Assembly: GCA_964439265.1 (NCBI GenBank)
Contig: CAYTOA010000002.1
Coordinates: 62,001 to 126,000 of the forward strand
Length of the DNA stretch: 64,000 nt
Reading direction: 5' to 3'
DNA from: JAGVPT01 sp964439265
GTDB lineage: Bacteria > Bacteroidota > Ignavibacteria > UBA10030 > UBA8401
Position numbers and translations under genes: made by a program. Below, in pieces: positions 1 through 8,800 of the stretch (position 1 is the stretch's first letter; the number at the start of each line of letters is the position of its first letter). The notes below the pieces were generated by a model. It had not been told where the DNA came from. It searched no databases and saw only the letters and a program-made list of their open reading frames with translations.

Positions 1-197
1 ATCATGCGTGTCAGCTCAAGGCCGTTCAAGTTCGGCATCATCCAGTCGGTGATGACGAGCCTCGGGTTCTTCGCCTGGAAGATACTCCATGCTTCCTTAC
101 CGTCAGCGGCGACGTAAACTTCGTGGTTAAGTTCCTGGAGTTGTTCTGACAAGAGCATTTGAGTGACGATGTCATCCTCAACAACAAGTATTTTCAT
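1..197 (-). CDS. Response regulator receiver domain protein, 3' part outside window
   Basis: The first 65 or so codons of a response regulator are visible, reading leftwards off the window. The N-terminus MKILVVEDD carries the acidic pair of a REC domain, and ITDWMMPN contains the expected phospho-acceptor Asp at about residue 53. The ATG overlaps the TGA of the upstream hybrid kinase by four bases (ATGA), so the two are probably translationally coupled and the kinase is the obvious phosphodonor. Whether an output domain follows cannot be seen. The REC call is safe; the full function is unknown. Confidence 0.9.
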   Translation of the reverse strand, partial: MKILVVEDDIVTQMLLSEQLQELNHEVYVAADGKEAWSIFQAKNPRLVITDWMMPNLNGLELTRM

Positions 198-2449
198 TGG
201 AATTCTTCCTTTGGGATGTACGTTGCAAGCTCCGTTGCCGCTTGCGTAAACAAATTTTCAAGGGTCTCAATCAGGCTAGCCGATTCTTCGATGGATTCAT
301 TCATATCCAGATGTTCAATTTCCTCGCAGGCTTTTGCCAGTTGAAAGGCGCCAATTTGGGCGCTGCTTCCGCGTAAAGAATGTGCAACCTTTCGCACTTG
401 GGTCATGTCTCCGGAACGTGCCCAGTCTCGCATTGCGGCGATCCTCAATGGAACATCATCCCTGAACTTGCGAATGACACGCTCCAGAAGACTTGGTCGT
501 GATTTTGTCTTGATGCTTGCAATCTCCTGAATTCTCGCCCTGTCGATGACATTGTCAGCATACGGCGGACCGGATGTCGAAACGGCGCATTTCTTCTGGA
601 GGGTTTTCCGAGTTCCCCAATAGCGTGCACTCCATTTTTCCATCATCTCGAGAAGTTCCACCCGTTTGAACGGTTTCGCGATATAATCATCCATGCCGGC
701 CCGCATGCACCGTTCCCGGTCTCCTTCAAACGCATTTGCGGTCATCGCTATGATGATCGCTTTTTTGTCTGGGCTTTCATGGTCACGGATGCGACGAGTT
801 GATTCATACCCATCCATGACAGGCATCTGACAATCCATAAAAATAATATCGAAAGGGGAGCGTTCGTTTTTCTCCACGGCAGAAAGCCCATCCGGGACGA
901 CGGTTACCTGAAATCCGAGTTTCGTGAGAATGGCGGTGGAAACCTCCTGGTTGATCTGGTTATCTTCTGCAATTAGAATGCGGATTCCTTTGTTTGAAGA
1001 TTCAAAACCATCGGGCCTGGAATCCGGGATAATTATTTCCGCCGCCGTGCGTTCGTGTTGTAAAGACTCGTTCATGATCGGCTGCGACGAAGCAGGAACA
1101 TGACTCTGCATCTGGTTGCGCAGAGGGATCGTAAACCAAAAAGTACTCCCTTCTCCGGGAAAGCTATTGACTCCTATGTTGCCGCCCATGAGTTCCACGA
1201 GTTGTTTGGATATTGCAAGCCCGAGCCCTGTCCCGCCGTATTTTCGTGTTGTCGATCCGTCGCCTTGCGTGAAGCTTTGGAATAAGTTCGCCTGCACATC
1301 GGCGGGGATGCCAATACCCGTGTCAGTCACCGAGACCGTAATCATCGATTTTACTTCATCCCGGTTATCCGCGGCGGCACTCACGGTAACAGACCCGTGC
1401 TCCGTGAATTTTATCGCATTTCCGACGAGGTTCATAACAATTTGCCGGATCCGAAGCGAATCTCCGCAATACTCCGTGATTGAATCCAGAGAGTACTCAC
1501 AAATGAGTTTCAGCCCTTTTTGATCTGCTTTGCCCTCAAGAATCTCAACGACGTCGCGAATAACCTGAACAAGGTCGAATGCGACGTTTTCGATAAGCAG
1601 CTTGCCCGCTTCGATCTTAGAGAAATCAAGAATGTCGCTAATGATCGCCAGGAGTGCGTCTCCTGATGTACGGATGAGCATCGCGTACCTTCGATCTTCT
1701 TTCCCTAGTTCAGAATCCATGAGAAGTTCTGACATGCCGATGATCCCACTCAAGGGAGTCCGCAGTTCGTGGCTCATGTTGGCTACAAATTCGGACTTCA
1801 AACGAGATGCGCGTAACGCCACATCCTTGGCCTCCATAAGTTCCTTTGTTCTCTCTTCTACTTTTTGTTCGAGAAGCCTGTTCTGATTGCTGATACGCTG
1901 ATAGAGTTCAAGCTGTTCAAGTGCGACCGTCGTTTTGTAAAGAATAATTGACATAAGGCTAAGGGCCATCTTGTTCGGAATCGTCTCAGGGTTCCTGGCT
2001 ATACCGACGAACATGCCGATGACTTTCCTTTGCGTCTCAAGACCGTGTAATACAAAGATGCGGGCATCGTTCCTGGACGGTATGGGAATGGGCCTGTTCT
2101 GATGTAATGCCCAGCCGAAAAGCCCTTCTTCGATAAGTTCGTCAACTTCCTTTTGAACGGACTCCCTTTCGCGGGGCGGCTCGACATTATCGAGCAGAAA
2201 CTCGTTGCTCGTTTCGTTTGGCCGAAAAAAAACAAAAGTTTCAAATCCGACGAGACGGCCGAGGTGTTCACAGGCTGCCCTGTAGATCGCATCCTTATCC
2301 CGGTTAAAATCGATAAAGGACCGCACTTCATCGAAGGCTGAGACTTCTTCGAAAGATTCCAGCATCCATTGATTTGTTTCTTCGAGGTAGCGAACCCGTT
2401 CCAGCAGCGAGTCGACGCTCGGCTTGGTATTCTTATCTTCGTCCAGCAT
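194..2449 (-). CDS. Hybrid histidine kinase (GAF-HisKA-HATPase-REC-HPt)
   Basis: Multi-step phosphorelay kinase of about 751 residues, apparently soluble, since no membrane segment is visible. Domain order: a GAF-like sensor at about 40-180, a coiled coil, HisKA with NMSHELRTP (phospho-His about 227), HATPase with N-box NLVGNAIKF, G1 DTGIGIP and G2 GGTGLGLAI, a REC domain with IAEDNQINQEV and acceptor MDCQMPVMDG (Asp about 539), and a C-terminal HPt with AHSLRGSS (His about 690). The frame stays open to 2599, but the ATG at 2449 is preferred. It follows a strong AAGGGGGG ribosome site and overlaps the HDOD stop codon by four bases. The ligand of the GAF domain is not predictable. It is co-transcribed with the HDOD and response regulator genes. 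Confidence 0.93.
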   Translation of the reverse strand: MLDEDKNTKPSVDSLLERVRYLEETNQWMLESFEEVSAFDEVRSFIDFNRDKDAIYRAACEHLGRLVGFETFVFFRPNETSNEFLLDNVEPPRERESVQKEVDELIEEGLFGWALHQNRPIPIPSRNDARIFVLHGLETQRKVIGMFVGIARNPETIPNKMALSLMSIILYKTTVALEQLELYQRISNQNRLLEQKVEERTKELMEAKDVALRASRLKSEFVANMSHELRTPLSGIIGMSELLMDSELGKEDRRYAMLIRTSGDALLAIISDILDFSKIEAGKLLIENVAFDLVQVIRDVVEILEGKADQKGLKLICEYSLDSITEYCGDSLRIRQIVMNLVGNAIKFTEHGSVTVSAAADNRDEVKSMITVSVTDTGIGIPADVQANLFQSFTQGDGSTTRKYGGTGLGLAISKQLVELMGGNIGVNSFPGEGSTFWFTIPLRNQMQSHVPASSQPIMNESLQHERTAAEIIIPDSRPDGFESSNKGIRILIAEDNQINQEVSTAILTKLGFQVTVVPDGLSAVEKNERSPFDIIFMDCQMPVMDGYESTRRIRDHESPDKKAIIIAMTANAFEGDRERCMRAGMDDYIAKPFKRVELLEMMEKWSARYWGTRKTLQKKCAVSTSGPPYADNVIDRARIQEIASIKTKSRPSLLERVIRKFRDDVPLRIAAMRDWARSGDMTQVRKVAHSLRGSSAQIGAFQLAKACEEIEHLDMNESIEESASLIETLENLFTQAATELATYIPKEEFQ

Positions 2450-3300
2450 CAACCCCCCTTGTGAAACATGTTTAGGACGCCTTCCAGTTGCCGATCGACG
2501 AGATCGAAGATCTGGGGAAGAAATCCCGGATTCAATCCCAATATTTTCCATGCATCTTCGTCGATGGGGGGGACAAAGAACTCCCCGCTGTTTCCACACT
2601 GCATTGAATGTGCGATGGCATCTGCAATGTGAATAACGTACGCTTCCTGCCGATAGCGGTCAGCGTTCCGGGGTATATGGTGATAACGGACAACTTCCTC
2701 CAGGCTGCCTGGCAGCTTCCATGCTTCGATCAATGCCGCGCCGACTGCCGCATGATCATAGCCGATAATTTCCTGTTCAGTCGTGAACATCGGCTGCGGA
2801 CGCTCGGCCGCGCGGGTAAAGACCTTGTCCATCAGGTCAGGTATCTTGTCGTACATGAGAAGTCGTCCGACGTCGTGGAGGATGCCTGCAACAAAAAATC
2901 GTTCGACGTTTGATTCACGATTGAGACCTGCAAGGACCCTCGCTGCGAGGCCGCAAGCGACGCTGTGTTTCCAAAACGTCTCCATGGAAACAAAGCGTTC
3001 GGGTATACTTCTGAAAAGAGTCACAATAGAGGTAGCGAGAGTAAGGTCATGAAGCTGCTGCGTACCGACCACCATGACGGCGCGCGAGATGGTATCGATC
3101 TTTCGAGGAAAACCAAAATATGCGCTGTTCACGATGCGCAGGAGTCTTGCGGTAAGTCCCGCATCTTGCATGATGATGGAGGTGATCTGCCCGACGGTAG
3201 TTCGCTGGCTGAAAATTGCTTCGTTCAGGCGTTCGTGTACGACCGAGACAGAAGAGAGTCTTTCAGTGCCGTCTAAAAGATCCCGCGGACTGCTGAACAC
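2449..3300 (-). CDS. HDOD domain signalling protein
   Basis: HDOD proteins are catalytically degenerate relatives of HD phosphohydrolases that act as regulatory scaffolds, often beside two-component genes. Visible family features are the helix with QDAGLTARLLRIVNSAYFG, the ISRAVMVVGTQQLHDL stretch, and an AGILHDVGRLLMYDK segment that keeps an HD pair. The frame could start at an ATG at 3321, inside the upstream gene. I choose the GTG at 3300 because a perfect AAGGAGG lies seven bases before it and the upstream stop codon ends two bases before it. Its stop overlaps the ATG of the hybrid kinase (ATGA). About 283 residues, the usual size for a stand-alone HDOD protein. Confidence 0.9.
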   Translation of the reverse strand: MFSSPRDLLDGTERLSSVSVVHERLNEAIFSQRTTVGQITSIIMQDAGLTARLLRIVNSAYFGFPRKIDTISRAVMVVGTQQLHDLTLATSIVTLFRSIPERFVSMETFWKHSVACGLAARVLAGLNRESNVERFFVAGILHDVGRLLMYDKIPDLMDKVFTRAAERPQPMFTTEQEIIGYDHAAVGAALIEAWKLPGSLEEVVRYHHIPRNADRYRQEAYVIHIADAIAHSMQCGNSGEFFVPPIDEDAWKILGLNPGFLPQIFDLVDRQLEGVLNMFHKGG

Positions 3301-3302
3301 GT

Positions 3303-3644
3303 TTAACCTCCTTCTGTCCATGACATTGCGATTCTATTCGTTGCCAATCGTATTAGTTCTTTCACAAAAATGTTGTTCCGGTCCGCGTGTTGAAATAGTG
3401 TTTCCGCTTTGGCTGCCGCCTCCATCATGATCCGAGCGTCGACGTGAGATTCCTGCGAGATGCTGTGTACAGCTGCGCTCTGCTCGTCAATGCTTATTTC
3501 GAGAATGCCCCACGTTTTCAGGATCTTAATCCCATTGTGAGTTATGACAGTTCCTTTCTGCAAAAGAATCGTCCCGCGAAGATCGGTTACCGTGTCCTCG
3601 ACGATCATTCCCTCACAAAGTTGATTGATGCCAATTTTTGCCAA
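3303..3644 (-). CDS. Small protein resembling the N-terminal module of HD-GYP/HDOD regulators
   Basis: A 113-residue protein with no membrane segment. The first 50 residues (INQLCEGMIVEDTV, then GTILLQKGTVIT, then ILKTWGILEISID) match the pattern of the short beta module often found at the N-terminus of HD-GYP and HDOD proteins: a GM-V-A/E-D motif, then G-LLL-KGT, then L-x-WGI. The rest is helical. Here that module is a separate gene directly before an HDOD gene, so the two products may work together. The start is TTG, with GAGG five bases upstream; no better in-frame start keeps the conserved N-terminus. It is the first gene of the four-gene operon. Function is inferred only. Confidence 0.7.
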   Translation of the reverse strand: MAKIGINQLCEGMIVEDTVTDLRGTILLQKGTVITHNGIKILKTWGILEISIDEQSAAVHSISQESHVDARIMMEAAAKAETLFQHADRNNIFVKELIRLATNRIAMSWTEGG

Positions 3645-4111
3645 GTGAGCCTCGAAATATTATTTGCGACGCGCTGCCGTTGAGCGACCCAAAGGGACGG
3701 CAGCAGATTCACCCACACGCCAACATGTTTCGATAGAGCGGTATGATCTGAGAGCAACTGGCGACCGCCCACTGCACCAGTTCTTGACAAAGTTCGGAAT
3801 ACGGACAAATAAGCTTTACACACAACTCGCGTATGCTGCGTCGATAGAACAAATGTGTGACACTGGACCTCACGAGAGGGGTCATCGTTGCCTCTAAGAG
3901 CAACACGTGTGCCATAAACATCATGGAAAATCAATACCAAGAACGAGAGGAATAGCCCAAGAATCTTGCGAAGGACGGCAGTTCGATAGCTTGCAGGTTC
4001 GCATCACCAAGAGATTTGGTCAATTGCAGCCAACTGTCTAAAAAGAGGAGCTCAAGCGGTTCTGCGGTACGCCGCACGAATTTCGATCGATGAAGAAGCT
4101 TTATGAATGAG
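3645..4111. other. Non-coding stretch upstream of the HDOD operon
   Basis: About 470 bases without a convincing gene. The open frames here lack family-like sequence and ribosome sites. It presumably contains the promoter of the leftward operon, but no clear -35/-10 pair stands out. Confidence 0.5.
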
Positions 4112-4263
4112 CTAGTGCCGTTTCCGATAAATGATCTTGTGTTTTACCGCCAAGGCGCGGAGAACGCCAAGAGTATTGTTGCTCATTAATACTTATAACT
4201 TCTTAGCATGCTTGGCGTCTTAGCGGTTAAAAATGCAAGATTATTTTTGAGAAACAGCATTAG
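4112..4263. repeat. CTAG-ended palindromic repeat, copy 1 (152 bp)
   Basis: A long imperfect palindrome. The left end reads CTAGTGCCGTTTCC and the right end GAAACAGCATTAG, which are inverted copies of each other. Inside are a second inverted pair, ACCGCCAAGGCGCGGAGAAC and GCTTGGCGTCTTAGCGGTTA, and an AT-rich centre. A copy of about 90% identity by eye lies at 35905-36062. Its right terminal TTAG is shared with the next element. No reading frame is present. The look is that of a miniature inverted-repeat element. Confidence 0.85.
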
Positions 4264-4423
4264 TGCCATTTCCCAAATCAAATATTGTATTCTTAAAAAA
4301 ATAATTCACCGCAAAGGGCGCTAAGGACGCCAGGATTTCTTAGTTTGTTTTACAAAAACATCTTTGCGATCTTATCGTGCTTTGCGGTTTTAGTACAAGA
4401 TTTAATATTAGAAAAAGCACTAG
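4260..4423. repeat. CTAG-ended palindromic repeat, copy 2, diverged (164 bp)
   Basis: Abuts copy 1 and shares the tetranucleotide TTAG. The left end is TTAGTGCCATTTCCC and the right end GAAAAAGCACTAG. The inner arms are CACCGCAAAGGGCGCTAAGG and the inverse GTGCTTTGCGGTTTTAG. The sequence is more diverged than the 4112 and 35905 copies, but the architecture, termini and arm spacing are the same. Confidence 0.75.
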
Positions 4424-4467
4424 ATTGAACATACCGGCGAAAGCGTCTTTGAGAGGGGGAAGGGGTA

Positions 4468-5112
4468 TCAGTTGTGTTGGGCTGGAAAAGGCACGAGGTC
4501 GTCAAATCTTAAAATGATCTTGGGTGACGAGATCGATGCCAGGTCGAGGGTTTTTGTTTCGCTGAATTTATAGTAGATGCTTTCAATGAATGTGCCGGAA
4601 AAGGTAACCATCTGGCCAGCGGATAGCCGTGATGCTTGTTGGTACGTTTTGGATCCTTTTTCAATTATCGAATTGTTCTTCCATGTCGGCCAGCGTTGAA
4701 AATGGGTCTGGTAGGAAATAGTAAATCCCGCAGCGTCGCTAACTATCCTCAAAAGAGTCCAGTCACCCTTGTTTTCATTTCTGATCTCTTCAATCCTTCC
4801 GATCCAGTGAATCGCGCGGAATTTGTTTTACTTAAAAAATTCTAACCGGGATTTGTCGCATTCATCAACCGCTGCAGATCTTTGGCCGTCATTTTTTGCC
4901 AAACTTAATTGTTCCCGGAATCGAAGATTGGACTGGTGAAACAACAACTGTTCTGCCGGATACCGGACCGAGGGCGCGGTTATCGGTATCCGGTCTGAAT
5001 CGATATCGTCCGAAGCCGCTTTCTGTTCAGGCTTGCGAGTGTTGCACGATGGAAGAACGATGAAGATAAGTCCCAGCAGCACGAGAGTAATCTTGCGTTT
5101 GGCAGGGATCAT
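4468..5112 (-). pseudogene. Lipoprotein gene interrupted by one in-frame TAA
   Basis: Codons from 5112 give a lipoprotein start: MIPAKRK, a hydrophobic stretch, then the lipobox LPSC. The frame meets TAA at 4828-4830 (context AAG TAA AAC) and then stays open without a frameshift to 4468. The part after the stop looks like protein, not random sequence: HWIGRIEEI, then DWTLLRIV, then LSAGQMVTFSGTF, a pattern seen in small OB-fold lipoproteins (inference). The combined length would be about 213 residues. An AAGGGGG site lies 11 bases before the chosen ATG. Explanations are a recent nonsense mutation, a base-call error (one change restores Lys or Gln), or two separate products. I favour a single broken or mis-sequenced gene. 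Confidence 0.65.
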
Positions 5113-5240
5113 CGGTTCATACGCCCCCTTGGGAGCGCACAACGGGTTTCTGAATAATAGCTATCCTCTCCGAGGGAAAATATTTCGGACATGGCAGTTT
5201 GTTTTGAACGAAGGGCTAAAGAGATGATTCTAGATTATTC

Positions 5241-5261
5241 ATCGGGTTTCTATCACCCGAT
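5241..5261 (-). terminator. Hairpin just after the small membrane protein gene
   Basis: ATCGGGT and ACCCGAT form a perfect seven-base stem with a seven-base loop, starting about four bases beyond the stop of the leftward gene at 5265. No T-run follows, so it is a weak or factor-dependent terminator at best. Confidence 0.3.
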
Positions 5262-5264
5262 CTC

Positions 5265-5570
5265 TTAATGCATCTTATCAACGAACGCGATGCTCAACGT
5301 GATACTCATATAAATAATGCCGGCGAAGAAGACGAGCAGACTCCATTTGTTTGATTGAGAGAGTTTTCCGGTTCTTACCAGGATGTAGCCGATGAGCAAA
5401 TTCGCCAGTGCCCACAGAACGTTTACCGTCGGAGATGATAATCCTTTCCCCGGCGGGGTAGAAAAGGGTGACGGAAATGCGTCGCCGGACACTCCGTGGA
5501 CGAAATGCGGGACGGTGTTTGCTAAAAATGCTCCGGCGAAAAAGCAAGCGACATAATGATACCATTTCAT
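5265..5570 (-). CDS. Small conserved-looking membrane protein
   Basis: A 101-residue protein with three probable membrane helices, at about 4-20, 48-66 and 77-96. The segment between the first two (HFVHGVSGDAFPSPFSTPPG) is hydrophilic and rich in Pro and Gly, which I recognise from uncharacterised small membrane proteins of Bacteroidota. The start is supported by GGGAG seven bases upstream of the ATG. It stands alone between the broken lipoprotein and the PAS kinase. No function can be assigned. Confidence 0.8.
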   Translation of the reverse strand: MKWYHYVACFFAGAFLANTVPHFVHGVSGDAFPSPFSTPPGKGLSSPTVNVLWALANLLIGYILVRTGKLSQSNKWSLLVFFAGIIYMSITLSIAFVDKMH

Positions 5571-5801
5571 GATGCTCTCCCTCTATTATAGTTGATGATC
5601 GTGAAGACTTTATGAGCGATACTTCTCCTACGAAGAATAAGGGGCGGAACTGCTAGTGTCTTGATTGAAGAACCGTAATAAACCGTTACGGACACAATAT
5701 AAAATACTCGGGTCAAAATGCCAAGTGGATTGTGACACCTTCAAGCCTTCGATGCTGCGCATGTCACAATGGGGAATATGTTTTCTTGGGGATAGAGCCG
5801 C

Positions 5802-8800
5802 TCAAAAATCTGAAGAAGCACCAATTAATATCCTCGAAACTTTTTCCATGAGCGCACTCGGCTTGTAGGGCTTTTGTATGAAGGAGTGAGGGAGGATGTC
5901 GCCGAATACAGATCGAATCTCCTCTTCCGTGTAACCGGAGCAGAGAAGCACATTTACGTCGCTGTTGATCTTGAGAAGTTCGTGAAAAGCGGTCTTGCCA
6001 TCCATGCCCGGCATGGAGTAATCTAAGACCACCAGCAGAATGGATTCTTGGTGTTGGCGGTAGAGTTCAATCCCCTCGATCGGATCTAAGGCCTTGATCA
6101 CTTTAAAACCTGCATCCGTGAAGACATCCGTCAATAACTCAAGCACGGAAGGTTCATCGTCAATCACGAGGACGGTTTTTCCCTCACCGTCAAGCGCAGG
6201 AATCTGTTTCGTCTCTTGCGATTTCGGTTTCAATAAAGGCTGGACCATCGGGAACACAACGTCAAATTCACTCCCTTTACCGCTTTCGCTGTGAATGCGG
6301 ATCCCTCCATGGTGCCCACGTATGATTCCAAGCACTGCGGCGAGGCCCAGTCCTCGTCCGGTAAATTTTGTCGTAAAGAACGGGTCAAAGATCCGCGCCA
6401 GCAATTCCGGCTTGATCCCGTGTCCCGTGTCGTTCACCTGGAATGAAACGTAAGGGCCGGGTGGAAGGGAAATGTTGGTATACCTGGAGTATTCCTTCGC
6501 GTTCAACGCGATTTCAATTTGACTGGTGTGAACGGTGATAGAGCCCGGATTTGTGCCGAGCGCCTCGCCCGCATTGATGATAAGGTTCATGACAACTTGT
6601 TGGATCTGGCCTACGTCGCCCCGCATGCAAAGGGGTGTGCGGTCGAGGTCGTACAGCAGGTGGGCCGACTTTGGTATGGACACTTCCAGCAGCTGTGCGT
6701 TTTCCTCTACCAACCGGTTGAGATCGAAATCATCGGTTAGAAATTTTCCTTTTCCCGAGTAGGCGAGTAACTGTCGTGTCAGATCTGCGGCCCGCTCGGC
6801 TGCCTTGAGGACTTTTGCGATGTTGTTGCCGGCCGGACTTTCTTTCGGGAGCTTGCCGAGGGCCAGAGATGATTGCCCCATGATGGCATTGAGGAGATTA
6901 TTGAAATCGTGAGCGATACCGCCCGCAAGGGTACCGATGCTCTCCAACTTTTGTGCATGGCGAAGCGCCTCCTCTGCGCGCTTGCGGTCCGTGATATCTT
7001 CTTTCACGGCAAGGAAATTAGTCACTACGCCGTCCTGGTCCTTGACGGGGGAGATTGACGTTATTTCCCAAAAAAGTTCGCCGTTTTTCTTTCTATTATG
7101 GAATTCACCGCGCCAATCCTTGCCGGCAGTGATGTCCTGCCACAATCTTCTGTACTCTTCCGGCGATGTCTCTCCGGATTTTAATATGTTGGGTTTTTTC
7201 CCGATGGCTTCGTCCATGGTGTAGCCCGTAACTTGTGTAAATTTCGGGTTGACGTATTCGATATTTCCCTGCGTGTCGGTGATAACAATGGAAGCCGGGC
7301 TTTGTTCGATGGCGATGGAAAGCTTGCGCAGCTGCCGTTCAGCTTCTCTGCGTTCCGTGATGTCATGGATAATTGAAAACAGGTGTTGTTTTCCATCCAA
7401 CATAATTGGGGAGGAATGCACTTCCACGCTGCGCACTGCGCCGTTTGCAAGGCGATGTGCAAAAATGAATGAGCTCTTTTCACTCACCAGCGCTCGCGAC
7501 AGCTCCGCTTGGACTTCTCCTGCCGCCATCATGTTGATATTCTGTATGGACATTCCTCGTAACTCGTTTACGGAATATCCATAAAACCTCTCTGCAGCCG
7601 GATTGGCATCGTTGATCTCGCCGGACACGGGCTCGATAAGGAGCATGACGGCATCGTGCATCTCGAACATACTGTGAAACCGTTCCTCACTTTCCCGCAA
7701 CGCCTCCTCGGCGCGCTTTCGCTCTGTGATATCCTGGACAAGTCCGTGAACGTAATGGCGGCTTCCCACTTCCAGCGACGACCCGGTGATGAGAGCAATA
7801 AAGGTCGAACCGTCTTTCCGCATAAGTTCGACTTCTCTTTTGCCCGACTCACGTTGATCGGCAACCCGGCTGAATAACTTCAGGGAAGAGCGCTTCGGCA
7901 TGAGATCGATGACGCGCATCGCAAGAAGCTCTTTTTCTGTGTACCTCGTCATCCTGCAGAATGCCGGATTGACCATGATGTAACGACCGTCCAGATCGGC
8001 GATAGTGATCCCTTCATTGCTTTGTTCGACCGCGGCGCGGTAACGGAGCTGGCTTTCACGCAGCGCTTCCTCCGTTCGTTTACGCTCCGAGATATCGCGG
8101 ACGATAAGCTGCACAGCGGGTCGGTTGCCGAAGGTCACCGGCAGAGCTTTTACTTCGACGTCGACGTCCGTCCCGTCCAGCCTCACAAATTTCTCCTCCA
8201 GGAGCGGAAGCGGATCGTTCGATAATAATGCTTCCTTCATCCTCTCAATAATCATCTGCCGGTACTCAGGATGAACGAGATCGAGGACCGGCGTTCCGAT
8301 CAACTCCTCCATACCCGATGCTCTTACAAGAGCGACGCTGGCGCTGTTCGCAAAAACAATCTTTCCGTCGACGTATATCGCAATGCCGTCGGGGAAGCCT
8401 TCGACGAGTTGGCGGTAATTTAGTTCGCTTTCCTGAAGCGCTTGTTCTGCCTCTTTCCGCTCAGTGATGTCCTGGACAAGGCCGTCGTAAGCAGCGATCT
8501 CCCCCGTTTCATCGCGATGGAGAACAAACGTGTTTCTTACCCAGCGCAACGATCCGTTTTTATGCACGATTCGGTGCTCGAGAGGGGGGGGGATTTTGCC
8601 GGCCATGATCAGCCGCGCTTGTTCCTCCACAACGGGACGGTCTTCGGGGAACACCATGTCGATCCAGAGGTAGGGTTGGTCTTTGAACTCATCGGGCTGG
8701 TAACCGGTGATAGAGACACATCCCGGTCCATGGTCTGTATTGGTAACTTTTCCTTCTTTCACATGCGCGGTATAGATGTAGTCAGTGATCGCCGCAATGA

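Noticed and set aside
3605..3940. 111-codon minus-strand frame overlapping the small regulator gene
   Set aside because: It conflicts with the better supported gene at 3303-3644 and its translation has no family-like pattern.
5653..5675. CTAGTGTCTTGATTGAAGA as another end of the CTAG repeat family
   Set aside because: Only the first six bases match, and no opposite terminus or inner arm was found nearby.
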